From: UBA4729 sp038231175
GTDB taxonomy: Bacteria; Patescibacteriota; Saccharimonadia; Saccharimonadales; UBA4665
DNA: 40,155 nt
Direction of reading: 5' to 3'
NCBI GenBank assembly: GCA_038231175.1
Contig: JBBRLU010000003.1
Coordinates: forward strand, 1-40,155
Part shown: positions 19,739-28,251 of the stretch, piece after piece
Layout of the letters: each line of letters starts with the position of its first letter
Numbering within the stretch: the stretch's first letter is position 1
Notes under the pieces: generated by a model
Databases searched by the model: none
The model's input: the letters and a program-made list of their open reading frames with translations, nothing else
Told to the model about the DNA's origin: nothing
Made by a program: the position numbers and the translations under genes

Positions 19739-21661
19739 TTAGCCGTGAAGACCGGTATAACTGTTAATGAATTGCCGGGCCGTCCGGCGCTCTGACCTGA
19801 CCCGCGCCGCACTGGCCGCTAATTGATTGAGCCAGTCTAGTAATTGAGCCGGTTGGCTGACGATCTGACACTGCCCCAAAGCGGTCCGAGCTAGCCGTAT
19901 CTGCCGTTCGATGTCACCGATAACCGATTCGATGGTCGTCTCCCAGAAATAACGTTTCAGCGCCGGCAACTGCTCGGCGACTTGGAAGTCAATCTCGGTC
20001 AAAGTATCGAAGTAGCCGCTGAGCAGACGGCAGACGACGACACTGAGCTGGCCGCGAGCCAGATCGGTCTGCCAATCATGGGCATCATCGTGTAGCTGCC
20101 GGGCAATCAGGTAATGGTGATAAAAGCCCTGCAGCGCCTGCTGGTCGGGATGGTCGAGGGCTATCCCTAGTGTCAGTAAGACCGCGCAACTGGCCAGGCT
20201 GTGACCGATCGAACGATCGGCTAACTGCCCCAGGTCGGCGTAATCAGGTAACCGTGTAATTGTCAGATGGCCATCATGTAGCTCGGCCCGGGCGTGCCGT
20301 TGTTCCCAATGGTTGGCGCTATCGACGGCATCAAGTCTGGTCTGTACCAGTGCTTGAAAGTCGGCCTTGCCCGCTAACGCCTGGCTAAAATACCAACTTG
20401 TGCGACGCAGCGCCAGCATGGCGAGCGTCAGCTGGCTGGCGTCACTGTCGTGGTCCAATATATCGTCGAACAAGCTGTAACTCGCCCAACCATTGAGGCT
20501 AGCCTGGTTTAGCTTGGCCAGTATGCTGGGCCTGACCGGTCGGTCGCAGGCGGCAGCGGTGATGGTAGCGATGGCGCTGATCTGACCAGCGCTATCTTTG
20601 GCAATCAAGTGCTGCAAATATTGTCGGTGGCTGTCCGCCAAGTCGTCAGTTTTGTCTAAAATATCAGCTGGGCCAGCGCTGCTGATTTGATCGTCGGTAC
20701 TGGCGGCAGCCGGTCGGGCAGCGGTTCGGATGGCAGCCAGGGCCTCCAGTGCGAAGGCCGTCGTCAGAGCCGGCGAACCGGCGTAATAGGGCTGCTTATC
20801 AATCGGCGGTTCGTAGTATAGACTGGCCGCCGGCCAGCTGCCATCGGCTTGCTGCAGGGCCAGTAACTGCCGTCGTAAGCGGAGCGGCGGTTTTAAGCCG
20901 ACGTGAGAGCTAGCGGTCAGCAGCAGGCTGAGGTGCAGCGCATTGTTGGGGCTGAGTTTCCGAACATGGCGGCCTAATAACTTCTGTAAATCCGGCTGAG
21001 CACTAGCGCGGTAGCCACGGCTGATAAAATATAGTACCGGCAGCGGACCGTCGTAGTAACGCGAAGTAAGATTGCCGCTACGCAGGGCTGCGGTTATAAA
21101 ACGGCTTAAACCGGGTGCCTCGACCTGGTGTTGCTGCAATAGGTAGCCGATGTTGGCGTTGACGGCAAGATCGATGTCACGCCAGCTGGCCGCCGCCGTC
21201 TCGGCGACTAACCAGGTGCGGTACGGCCCGCCGACAGCCGTTTCCTGGCTGACTAGCAGCCGCCCCAGCGCTCCTAGAGCCTGGCCACCGACGCTGTGGC
21301 TGTCGATGGCGGTCAAGGCGCTTAAGGCCACGACGGTGTCGTCCAGATCGTCGGGGTAAGGGCGCTGCTGTTGGTCGACACTGCCGCGGATCCAATAATT
21401 CCAGGACCAGTCCGCGCTTCGTTGGCCGGCAATGAACCGGGCAGCCGAAGTGCCTATCGATTCACTACCCGGCAGACCAGCCAGACAGTTAGCGATCAGG
21501 CTGGTCTGGAACGGCGTGTGGTGGCTCTGCGTTAGCGAAAAATCGGTCTGGCTGGGGCTGGCCTGACCTAAGAAACTGCCATCTGCCGTTTGGGCGCTGG
21601 CTAAGAATCGCAGACCGGCGGCTTGGGCCGCTGCCAGGCTGGTGGTCTTAGTGTTTGGCAC
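19739..21661 (-). CDS. Putative bifunctional terpenoid synthase (class II cyclase plus class I-like domain)
   Basis: A 640-aa protein. The N-terminal half (1-320) looks like a squalene-hopene/class II terpene cyclase: QW-type repeats FLASAQTADGSF (19-30) and LLALQQADGSW (266-276), and the protonating motif DLDDTV (DxDD at 105-108). The C-terminal half (330-640) is all-helical with two aspartate motifs, FDDILDHD (398-405, DDxxD) and LHDDAHDWQTDLARG (523-537, DDxxD), as in class I isoprenoid synthases. I infer a cyclase/synthase of isoprenoid diphosphates; substrate and product are unknown and no precursor-pathway gene is in the window. GTG start, overlapping the kinase stop by 14 bp. Confidence 0.7.
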   Translation of the reverse strand: MPNTKTTSLAAAQAAGLRFLASAQTADGSFLGQASPSQTDFSLTQSHHTPFQTSLIANCLAGLPGSESIGTSAARFIAGQRSADWSWNYWIRGSVDQQQRPYPDDLDDTVVALSALTAIDSHSVGGQALGALGRLLVSQETAVGGPYRTWLVAETAAASWRDIDLAVNANIGYLLQQHQVEAPGLSRFITAALRSGNLTSRYYDGPLPVLYFISRGYRASAQPDLQKLLGRHVRKLSPNNALHLSLLLTASSHVGLKPPLRLRRQLLALQQADGSWPAASLYYEPPIDKQPYYAGSPALTTAFALEALAAIRTAARPAAASTDDQISSAGPADILDKTDDLADSHRQYLQHLIAKDSAGQISAIATITAAACDRPVRPSILAKLNQASLNGWASYSLFDDILDHDSDASQLTLAMLALRRTSWYFSQALAGKADFQALVQTRLDAVDSANHWEQRHARAELHDGHLTITRLPDYADLGQLADRSIGHSLASCAVLLTLGIALDHPDQQALQGFYHHYLIARQLHDDAHDWQTDLARGQLSVVVCRLLSGYFDTLTEIDFQVAEQLPALKRYFWETTIESVIGDIERQIRLARTALGQCQIVSQPAQLLDWLNQLAASAARVRSERRTARQFINSYTGLHG

Positions 21662-23027
21662 GGCGTTGCAACTTCAGGGTGACTTGAAAATTGGTACCGT
21701 CAGCCTTGGAACTGGTTACGGCGATGCTACCTCCAAAATCCTGTTCGACAAACTGCTGGACCATCGCCAGACCGATACCTAAACTACGACCATTGCTATG
21801 CTTGGTGGTGTAGAACGGCTCAAAGATCCTACGCTGCATGTCGGTCGATAAGCCGATGCCGTCGTCATGGACGTTAAGCACCAACGTATCAGCAGCCCTC
21901 ATAATGGTGAGCCCGATGGTCTTATGGTTAGCGTTAGTTCCGGTGTAGGCATCAATGGCGTTGGCCAGCAGATTGGCGACCAACTGGCTGAACTTTACCG
22001 GGTCACCAAAGATCCGGTAGGGCGCCGTCGGTCGGTAGTCGATCTTGACCTGCTGGTGGGCCGCTCGCGGTTCCATCAACCGTAATAGCTGTCTGACTTC
22101 GGTATTGACGCTGAAGTCCGTTGCTTCGTTAGAGCCCCGAAGTTGTTGGCGGGCGGCCTGAACGTAGCGTTCCAGATGCTTCAGATTGGCCCGCGCTTGT
22201 CTGACGAGCGCCGACTGCGCCGGGTCCATCAGTTCCAGATCGAGACTGACGGCCGTCAGCGGGTTGGCAATCTCGTGGAGTAGGTTGGCACTCAGGCGGC
22301 CGAATGTCGCGAACCGCTGCAACTCCATCAGGCGGACCAGCTGCGTCTCTTCCAGCTCCCTGGTCCGAGCGGTAACCTTGACCTCCAGACTATCGCGCTC
22401 GGCAGCTAAGGCTTTTTCGCTGGCCCGGGCCCGTTGCAGTGAGCGGTCGATCTCACGATTCGATAACCACGACACGACACCGATTATCAGTAGCACCAAG
22501 ACGTAACCGATGGCGTCACCGACATGAAACTCGTCGCTTAGCCAGCGGGTGTCGGTGTCGACAATTCCTCGTTGCTGTAAATAACTAGCTACCAGCAAGA
22601 ACCCGGCTGTGCCAACCGCAAACCACAAGCCACTGCGTGCGCCCAAGAGGACGCCAGCGATAACGACTATCATGGCCGCCAGCAGCAGCCCGGTCGGTAG
22701 CATAAAACCCCACTGCATGATCAACTGGACGGCGATAACTGCCAGCAGGATCATAAATAAAATGATGGCCACCCGAGCCCGGCCGAAGCGCGACAGTAGC
22801 AATAAGCCCCCTAAGCCAAGGGTAAACACCCAAGTAGTGATAAAGGTACCGCCGAAGTGGTCGATTGATTGCGAGAAGACGTTGACAGTCACGACTGCCG
22901 CAGCACATAGAGCCGCGGCTAACAGGGCCGTTACGATGATATTGAAGATAAATTCTTGGCGCCGAGCATCGGGTTGCTGGCTACGGGGACTGAGGAGGTT
23001 GCGGAAAAGATACTGGGAAATGGTCAT
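21648..23027 (-). CDS. Membrane sensor histidine kinase
   Basis: A 459-aa protein. Residues 27-189 form six membrane segments with almost no extracellular domain, so the signal is probably sensed in or at the membrane. A coiled coil (about 195-235) leads to the H-box LLHEIANPLTAV (His251), N-box NLLANAIDAY (352-361), G1 DDGIGL (388-393) and G2 GRSLGIGLAM (413-422). AGGAC lies five bases before the ATG. It is in one minus-strand operon: response regulator, 37-aa peptide, this kinase, terpenoid synthase. That suggests the system controls, or senses, the terpenoid product (inference). Confidence 0.93.
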   Translation of the reverse strand: MTISQYLFRNLLSPRSQQPDARRQEFIFNIIVTALLAAALCAAAVVTVNVFSQSIDHFGGTFITTWVFTLGLGGLLLLSRFGRARVAIILFMILLAVIAVQLIMQWGFMLPTGLLLAAMIVVIAGVLLGARSGLWFAVGTAGFLLVASYLQQRGIVDTDTRWLSDEFHVGDAIGYVLVLLIIGVVSWLSNREIDRSLQRARASEKALAAERDSLEVKVTARTRELEETQLVRLMELQRFATFGRLSANLLHEIANPLTAVSLDLELMDPAQSALVRQARANLKHLERYVQAARQQLRGSNEATDFSVNTEVRQLLRLMEPRAAHQQVKIDYRPTAPYRIFGDPVKFSQLVANLLANAIDAYTGTNANHKTIGLTIMRAADTLVLNVHDDGIGLSTDMQRRIFEPFYTTKHSNGRSLGIGLAMVQQFVEQDFGGSIAVTSSKADGTNFQVTLKLQRRAKH

Positions 23028-23042
23028 ATAAGTCCTTTATGA

Positions 23043-23066
23043 GGGAGTGGCTGGCCGGCCACTCCC
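23043..23066. other. Strong intercistronic hairpin before the histidine kinase gene
   Basis: A perfect 9-bp stem GGGAGTGGC / GCCACTCCC with a 6-nt loop, between the stop of the 37-aa frame and the kinase ribosome site. There is no T-tail on the minus strand, so it is more likely an mRNA stability or translation element than a terminator. Confidence 0.6.
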
Positions 23067-23080
23067 GTTATTATTGTTGC

Positions 23081-23194
23081 TTAGGCACTGGCCCAAGGCG
23101 CAAATTCTTCGGCTGCGCTGGCTGCCACCATCGGTAACGAACTGCTCGTTCGGACCGACGGATCAGTCAGCACTGCCTGTAATAGGTCGCTCAT
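23081..23194 (-). CDS. Small peptide (37 aa) between response regulator and kinase
   Basis: A 37-codon frame MSDLLQAVLTDPSVRTSSSL, then PMVAASAAEEFAPWASA, with a purine-rich AAGGGGG six bases before its ATG. It begins 31 bp inside the 3' end of the response regulator gene and is followed by a hairpin. Ser/Ala-rich, with no cysteine or clear signal peptide. It could be a leader peptide, a signalling or modified peptide precursor, or a chance frame. The good ribosome site and its position favour translation. Confidence 0.5.
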   Translation of the reverse strand: MSDLLQAVLTDPSVRTSSSLPMVAASAAEEFAPWASA

Positions 23195-23906
23195 TGTTCA
23201 CCCCCTTATTAGTTTTAGTATTTGCTACACCTCGCGGCGCCTCAAGTTTGTAGCCTAAGCCATGGACCGTTTTAATGAGAGGTCGCGCAAAGGGTCGGTC
23301 AACCTTATCGCGGAGGTATTTGATGTGGACATCGATAGTGTTGGTCCAAGGGTCTTGGTAAGCCTGCCAGGCATAATGCATCAAGGCTTGCCGTGTCACC
23401 ACCGTGCCGGCGTTCTGCATCAGGCACTCCAGCATGGCGAATTCTTTGCGGCGCAGGGCGATCAGCATCCCGGCGCGGCGGACCTGGTGGGTCTGACTGT
23501 CGAGAATGATGTCATCGACACATAAGAACTGTGGCAACGGCTGGTCGTTACCGACTTGGCGCCCGAGTACCCGTAGGCGGGCCTTCAGTTCACCCAGACT
23601 GAACGGTTTCGTTAAATAATCATTGGCACCGGCGTCGAGTAAGTTAATCTTGTGAAGGATGGCCGTATCGCCGCTCAGCACCAGGATCGGTGCCGTCAGG
23701 CCTTCGCTACGGAGCTGCTGGCAGACTTCCAGCCCGGGCATATCGGGCAAGCCAAGGTCAAGCACGATCAGTTGATATTTACCGCTGCGGGCGCGGTCGA
23801 GGCCGGTGGCGCCGTCGGCTGCGATGTCGAGGGCGTAACTGCCGGCCAGGGCCTGCTTGAGCGCGCTGCTGATACCGTGATCGTCGTCGATTAGAAGTAC
23901 ATTCAT
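23163..23906 (-). CDS. OmpR-family response regulator
   Basis: A 247-aa protein. The receiver domain has acidic pocket DDD (7-9), phospho-acceptor Asp50 (VLDLGLPD) and Lys100 (DYLTKPF). A winged-helix DNA-binding domain follows (about 130-228; TNTIDVHIKYLRDKV, then TVHGLGYKLE). The last 20 residues are an extra polar tail. The start is set at MNVLLIDDD (23906) with AAGGGA upstream; an in-frame ATG at 23945 would add a 13-residue extension that the family lacks. It is first in the operon with the kinase and terpenoid synthase, so it likely controls that operon. Confidence 0.95.
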   Translation of the reverse strand: MNVLLIDDDHGISSALKQALAGSYALDIAADGATGLDRARSGKYQLIVLDLGLPDMPGLEVCQQLRSEGLTAPILVLSGDTAILHKINLLDAGANDYLTKPFSLGELKARLRVLGRQVGNDQPLPQFLCVDDIILDSQTHQVRRAGMLIALRRKEFAMLECLMQNAGTVVTRQALMHYAWQAYQDPWTNTIDVHIKYLRDKVDRPFARPLIKTVHGLGYKLEAPRGVANTKTNKGVNNERPITGSAD

Positions 23907-23986
23907 TAGTTGTTTCCCTTGGCGCTCATTATTACAGACAAACATTAAATAATTATTAACTTTTCGAAAAATCTTTTTATGGCCGA

Positions 23987-24016
23987 TTGGCAGACTAGCC
24001 GGTAGGGCTTTATACT
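23987..24016 (+). promoter_or_regulatory. Promoter of msrB
   Basis: TTGGCA (23987-23992), an 18-bp spacer and TATACT (24011-24016). A leader of about 25 nt ends with AGGAGG. Confidence 0.6.
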
Positions 24017-24047
24017 ATAAGACAGCAAGCAATTAGTAGGAGGCGCC

Positions 24048-24455
24048 ATGAATGATGATATGAAACAAAAGCCAGAATCTTATTGGAAAGAAAAACTGAC
24101 CGCCGAGCAGTACCGGGTAGCTCGACAGAAGGGTACCGAGCCGGCTTTCAGCGGTCAGTATGTCGATAATCACCAGGACGGTACCTATCGCTGTGTGGCC
24201 TGTGACCAAGCCTTGTTTTCCAGCGGCACCAAGTTTGAGTCAGGCTCTGGTTGGCCCAGTTTTACCGACCCGGTCAACGCCGAGCACGTCGAGCTCCACA
24301 ACGACGACAGTTTCGGTATGCGCCGCACCGAAGTCACCTGTAAAAATTGCGGCTCGCACCTCGGTCACCTGTTTCCTGATGGTCCAGCCGACAAGGGTGG
24401 TAATCGGTACTGTATAAATTCGGCCGCGCTCGACTTCAAGGCTAGTACCGACTAG
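24048..24455 (+). CDS. msrB: Peptide-methionine (R)-S-oxide reductase MsrB
   Basis: A 135-aa protein that repairs methionine-R-sulfoxide. It has two zinc-binding CxxC pairs (Cys49/Cys52 and Cys98/Cys101), GSGWPSF (66-72) and the catalytic Cys122 in NRYCINSAAL. The length is normal for MsrB alone; no MsrA fusion. AGGAGG lies four bases before the first ATG, a slightly short spacing; the ATG four codons later is possible. Adjacent redox genes fit oxidative-stress defence. Confidence 0.96.
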   Translation: MNDDMKQKPESYWKEKLTAEQYRVARQKGTEPAFSGQYVDNHQDGTYRCVACDQALFSSGTKFESGSGWPSFTDPVNAEHVELHNDDSFGMRRTEVTCKNCGSHLGHLFPDGPADKGGNRYCINSAALDFKASTD

Positions 24456-24502
24456 ACGGCTGGTGTACTATATTCGTAGATAATCTTGAAAGATAATTCA
24501 TT

Positions 24503-25438
24503 ATGGTGGCTCCATTTATTCGCAGCCGAAACTGGCCGTACGGGCGTCATTTATACGGCTTACTAGCCGTATCGGCAATCCTGTTAACCGGACTGACCTT
24601 CCGGGTCGCCATGATCGGGAATGAACCGAGCCATGGTACCGTCGCCCTGTTTCTGATAAAAATGACCGTCGTCCTGCCCGAGCTTGTCATCTGGCTACTA
24701 GCGGCGCGTAGCGCCAAACGCTTTAAACGCTACGCCATGACCATCAAGGATGGAGCCGATGGTCATGATATGAATTTCGTTGCCAACGGCCTACTGTGGC
24801 TAACGGGCTACGTCGTCGTACTCTGCTTACTGAGCCCCATCCAGACTTTGCTGCTATACGGCGGGCATAACATCTACGCCTGGACAGCGCTGACCAACCA
24901 CCTACCGATAATCCCGGCATTGATAGCGGCGGTCTATGTCTTTGTGGGCTCCCGAGGCTTAGCCGGTCTGACGCGAGCTGATTTCTGGACGCGGCGCAAT
25001 ACCATAATCTTGTTGGTACCTTTCGTAATCTTTATGCTGGCGTTCGTGGCGGATTTCTACCTGGAAGCCCCGCGGTTACAAGATGTCAACGGTAATTTAC
25101 GTTTCGCGCTACCAGTCCAAGCGCTGTTATTCACCTACGTATTACCGCACATTACGATTTGGCTGCTTGGCCTATTTTCGGGTTTTAATCTGTGGTGGTA
25201 CGCTCGTCACGTCGAAGGCGCAATCTATAAAGGCTTATTTGCCCAGGCCCAGCGCGGGATAGTAGTCGTCTTTATCAGTATCTTCTTGGCACAGCTGCTG
25301 ATCTGCTCGCCGTACGCCGCCGATAATTTCCAACTTGGCATTACCTTGGTCTACGTCGTCTTATTGCTGACGGTCGTTGGCTACAGTCTGATCTTCAAAG
25401 GCGCCCAGCAATTACAGAACCTGGAAGATGTAGTTTGA
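24503..25438 (+). CDS. Hypothetical polytopic membrane protein
   Basis: A 311-aa protein with about eight hydrophobic helices (for example about 20-38, 46-66, 92-110, 128-146, 163-182, 203-222, 247-267 and 278-298). No family is recognised. It is the first gene of a coupled three-gene set: its TGA overlaps the TTG start of the thioredoxin-like gene by four bases, and that gene overlaps the next (ATGA). A redox-linked membrane function is possible from context only. Confidence 0.75.
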   Translation: MVAPFIRSRNWPYGRHLYGLLAVSAILLTGLTFRVAMIGNEPSHGTVALFLIKMTVVLPELVIWLLAARSAKRFKRYAMTIKDGADGHDMNFVANGLLWLTGYVVVLCLLSPIQTLLLYGGHNIYAWTALTNHLPIIPALIAAVYVFVGSRGLAGLTRADFWTRRNTIILLVPFVIFMLAFVADFYLEAPRLQDVNGNLRFALPVQALLFTYVLPHITIWLLGLFSGFNLWWYARHVEGAIYKGLFAQAQRGIVVVFISIFLAQLLICSPYAADNFQLGITLVYVVLLLTVVGYSLIFKGAQQLQNLEDVV

Positions 25439-25883
25439 AAGCTGCACAAAAAACAGCACCGCTAATGACTAGCCTAGGGCTGCAATTAATAGTCGTGGCG
25501 CTGCTAGCGGTGGCCGGCGTGACGCAGTACCAGGTCCAGGCCCGGCAACGGGCGGTCGGTGGCGCCGTCGGGCTGCAACGGCTGGACCTGCTCTTTCTGA
25601 GCCAGCCAGCTCCCGGTCTACCCAGCTAGGCGTTACCAGTGGCTCGAAAGCGGTCGTCGTCTTTTGTCAGAATTGCCGGTTGCCGGTGGTGGTCGGGGCT
25701 CAGGTCATTGGCTCCGCGGACGCTGTTTTGGCCGACAGTTTCGCCCTGGTTACGACCAGTGGCCGACTCGGTCCCGGTTACGTCATTATCGATAGCCAAG
25801 GCAGCCTTCGCTACCGTAGTTTTGACGCCGATCCGGCTAGTCATAACGCTGAAATCGGCCGGCTGGTGAAGGGGGTAGAATGA
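25435..25883 (+). pseudogene. Frameshifted membrane-anchored thioredoxin-like protein
   Basis: Two overlapping frames make one protein if a single-base indel near 25600-25630 is corrected. The first frame (TTG 25435 to TAG 25629) has a signal anchor (SLGLQLIVVALLAVAGVTQY). The second frame, open across 25611-25883, reads LGVTSGSKAVVVFCQNCRLP and later GPGYVIIDSQGSLRYRSF, i.e. a thioredoxin/TlpA-like fold with a CxxC (CQNC) and the strand pair after the cis-Pro. The outer ends overlap both neighbours by four bases as in an intact operon, so the break is recent, a sequencing error, or a recoding site. Confidence 0.65.
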
Positions 25884-26470
25884 AGCGGTTTGCCAGTTTT
25901 AGCCGTCGTCACCTGTTGACTGCCAGCCTGATCGTAATCGTGGAAGTCCTTTTCTACCGGCAATACGCCCAGCTTGGAGCTGAGTTTCATTTCTGGTTGC
26001 ATAGTCTGTTCGGGGCTGCTCTGGGTATCGTGGTCCTGGTCACCTGGCAGCTGATGCGGCCAAGGCGGCCGGTAAGATTATCGGCCTGGGAAGCCGGGGC
26101 CATCGGCCATCTCTATAGCGCCGTGCCGGATATCCTATTTATCGCCGTCGGTCTGTTGCACATGTACTGGATGGACATTTTTGCGCTCCACATCAGCTTG
26201 CACTTCGTGCGGCAACCAATAATGACAATGCTGGCACTGTTCTTGCTAGCTTTGCTGGCTTATGGTCTACTGCAGTCGGGCAGGCGCCAGCTTAGTGTCA
26301 GCGTCGTCGGCGTCTGGCTGCTGGTGCTCAGTCTGTCGCTGCTGTTGCGCTATCCAGTGCCGCGAAATTTACGGCAGCTACAACAGCATAATCATCAGTA
26401 TGCCTGGCTGTGCCCGATGTGGGATCTGACAAACCGGACGCCCCAAAAGATGGCTACCAAATTTAATTAA
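25880..26470 (+). CDS. Hypothetical His-rich membrane protein
   Basis: A 196-aa protein with five or six membrane segments. Histidines lie in or near them (EFHFWLHSLFG; GHLYSAVPDILF; LHISLHFVRQ), which may bind a metal or heme, but no known family motif is seen. Its ATG overlaps the stop of the thioredoxin-like gene (ATGA), so it is the third gene of that operon. The C-terminus (QYAWLCPMWDLTNR) is polar. Confidence 0.7.
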   Translation: MKRFASFSRRHLLTASLIVIVEVLFYRQYAQLGAEFHFWLHSLFGAALGIVVLVTWQLMRPRRPVRLSAWEAGAIGHLYSAVPDILFIAVGLLHMYWMDIFALHISLHFVRQPIMTMLALFLLALLAYGLLQSGRRQLSVSVVGVWLLVLSLSLLLRYPVPRNLRQLQQHNHQYAWLCPMWDLTNRTPQKMATKFN

Positions 26471-26492
26471 ATATGCGGTCCCGGTAGTCTCC

Positions 26493-26639
26493 CTAGACGT
26501 TCTTACGACCACTAATGAAGTGAAAGACAAAGACGACCACGGCGATCACTAAGACCAAGTGGATTAAAGCTCCGCCGATGTGCACCAGCAGGCCGAGGGC
26601 CCATAAAACGGCTAGTATGATAGCGATAGTCAGTAGCAT
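26493..26639 (-). CDS. Lmo0937-family small membrane protein (DUF5670-like)
   Basis: A 48-aa protein MLLTIAIILAVLWALGLLVH, then IGGALIHLVLVIAVVVFVFH and a short tail FISGRKNV: two membrane helices with the G(L)xxxIGGxIHxLLVIAxV pattern of this widespread stress-associated family. AAGGAG lies six bases before the ATG. It is too short for usual length limits. Function is unknown; homologues are often induced by envelope or general stress. Confidence 0.85.
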   Translation of the reverse strand: MLLTIAIILAVLWALGLLVHIGGALIHLVLVIAVVVFVFHFISGRKNV

Positions 26640-26845
26640 AGAGGTCTCCTTATTGTTATGTCTCAACAATACTGTTGCGGCAGTGTCTTAGATGTACGAA
26701 TTTTTACACGTCGCCATAGCTTATACTCAGGTTATGCCAACAGGAGAATAACACCAAGTCGCCGATTAGCGGCCAGCTTCAGAGGAGTTTGTTAGCAAGC
26801 TTGAACACTTCGGGTTAGATTGCAGTCTGACTGAACACCGGCTAG

Positions 26846-27139
26846 CTACTCGTACCAGACACAGCCGGCCACACCGCTGTGACCGTCGTGGCTTTGGTCG
26901 GCGTCGATAGTCAGGGCGTCACCGGGTTGCAGCGTTACGGTTCGCGGACCGACCTGGATTACTATCGAACCCTCGGCGCACCACAGTTGGCGCTGCTGGC
27001 TCATCTGGGTCGCAGCTAGCGGGCTATCGGCGGCTAATTCGTAACGCTGCAGGTCATGGCCGCGACTGTCTAGGAATAGTTCCAGTTCTTCCTCGGCGGC
27101 CTCGTAATCTTTGGACCAGCGGAATTTTTTAAATGACAT
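26846..27139 (-). CDS. Cupin-fold protein
   Basis: A 97-aa single-domain cupin: GSIVIQVGPRTVTLQPGDAL is the typical second motif region with a PGD turn, followed by ADQSHDGHSG. No complete metal-binding motif is evident. The start is set at MSFKKF (27139) because CATACT (minus strand, 27146-27151) lies six bases upstream; an in-frame ATG 60 bases earlier falls inside the end of the methyltransferase gene. It may be a small sugar- or metal-binding protein. It follows the SpoU gene by 26 bp. Confidence 0.7.
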   Translation of the reverse strand: MSFKKFRWSKDYEAAEEELELFLDSRGHDLQRYELAADSPLAATQMSQQRQLWCAEGSIVIQVGPRTVTLQPGDALTIDADQSHDGHSGVAGCVWYE

Positions 27140-27165
27140 GGCTGTAGTATGGCATAGTCTGGCGC

Positions 27166-27708
27166 TTAAGCGCCGCTTAAATGATGTTGCCGCACCCACT
27201 CATACAGCACGATGCCAGCGGCCACACCGACGTTGACCGACCTAGTCGAGCCAAATTGTTCGATTGCGATAATGTCGCTACAGATGGCCTGCATCGCCGG
27301 CGACAACCCCGGCCCCTCCTGGCCGAAGACATAGATCGCCTGAGCCGGCAGGCTCGCCGTGCCCAGGTTACTGGCGCCAGGAATATTATCGATACCGATA
27401 ATAGGTAGCTGCTGCTGCTTGGTCCATGTCACGAATTCCTCGATCGTCGGGTGCTGATAAACCTGTAAATATTTGTCGGTGGCCATGGCGCCGCGCCGAT
27501 TCCAGTGACGCTTGCCGACGATATGGACGCCGCCCACGTTGAAGGCGTTGGCCGAGCGGACGATAGTGCCGATATTATAATCATGCTGATAATTCTCGAT
27601 GGCGACGTGCAGTGGAAAAGCCGTTGCCGCCAGGCGCTGACTGATAACGTCGACTGCCAAACCTTTAAAATCGTCGATCAAATTACGCGGATCATCATGA
27701 GCTGTCAT
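27166..27708 (-). CDS. SpoU/TrmH-family RNA 2'-O-methyltransferase
   Basis: A 180-aa SPOUT enzyme. The three SpoU motifs are present: NIGTIVRSANAFNVGGVHIVG near residues 45-66 (motif 1), YVFGQEGPGLS (motif 2) and GSTRSVNVGVAAGIVLYEW (motif 3, the knot and SAM site). It methylates the ribose of tRNA or rRNA; the target cannot be told. The length is that of minimal TrmL/TrmH-type proteins with no substrate-binding extension. Confidence 0.92.
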   Translation of the reverse strand: MTAHDDPRNLIDDFKGLAVDVISQRLAATAFPLHVAIENYQHDYNIGTIVRSANAFNVGGVHIVGKRHWNRRGAMATDKYLQVYQHPTIEEFVTWTKQQQLPIIGIDNIPGASNLGTASLPAQAIYVFGQEGPGLSPAMQAICSDIIAIEQFGSTRSVNVGVAAGIVLYEWVRQHHLSGA

Positions 27709-27774
27709 GGCTATAGCGTAGCAGATTGCAAAACGTCGTGGTAAATAAGCAGCCGCTGAGCTAAACTTACACTA

Positions 27775-28251
27775 ATGAACCCTATCATCACCCAGAAAGT
27801 CGTCATCGTCGAAGACAATAGCAGCTTGTCGGACATTTACAAAACCCGCTTAGAAATCATCGGTTACCAGTGCTACGCCGCCTACGACGGCCGAACAGCC
27901 CTGGACCTGATCGAGCGTGAACGGCCAGATCTAGTCTTGCTGGACCTGATGGTGCCAATAATCGCCGGCGACCAGATCTTAGCCACCATGCGCGCCCACG
28001 ATTGGGGTAAAGACACCAAGGTGTTAGTTATTTCAAACTTGAACGAAGCCGACGCGCCGGCCGGCATCCGTCAACAGGGTATCGAGGGTTACGTCGTCAA
28101 AGCTAACTTATCGAACGACCAACTCGACCAATTAGTCGACAATATCCTGAAGCCGAATAACCAGACCGAATCAGTGGAACTTGAAAGTCCGGCCGTCGTC
28201 ATGGAACATAGCGACGTCACGGAAGCCCCGTCGGCTAACGGTAGCGTTTAA
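27775..28251 (+). CDS. Single-domain response regulator (receiver), paralog 1
   Basis: A 158-aa protein with a CheY-like receiver: VVIVEDNSSLSDIY (acidic pocket ED), phospho-Asp in LVLLDLMVP, Thr/Ser in VISNLNEADAP and Lys in EGYVVKANL. A 30-residue Glu/Ser-rich tail follows and there is no output domain. TAAACT (27762-27767) ends seven bases before the ATG. No kinase is next to it. It is clearly paralogous to the receiver at 35106-35501 (shared ISNLNEADAPAGIR and DWGKDTKVLVIS/EWGKDIKVLIIS). Confidence 0.92.
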   Translation: MNPIITQKVVIVEDNSSLSDIYKTRLEIIGYQCYAAYDGRTALDLIERERPDLVLLDLMVPIIAGDQILATMRAHDWGKDTKVLVISNLNEADAPAGIRQQGIEGYVVKANLSNDQLDQLVDNILKPNNQTESVELESPAVVMEHSDVTEAPSANGSV

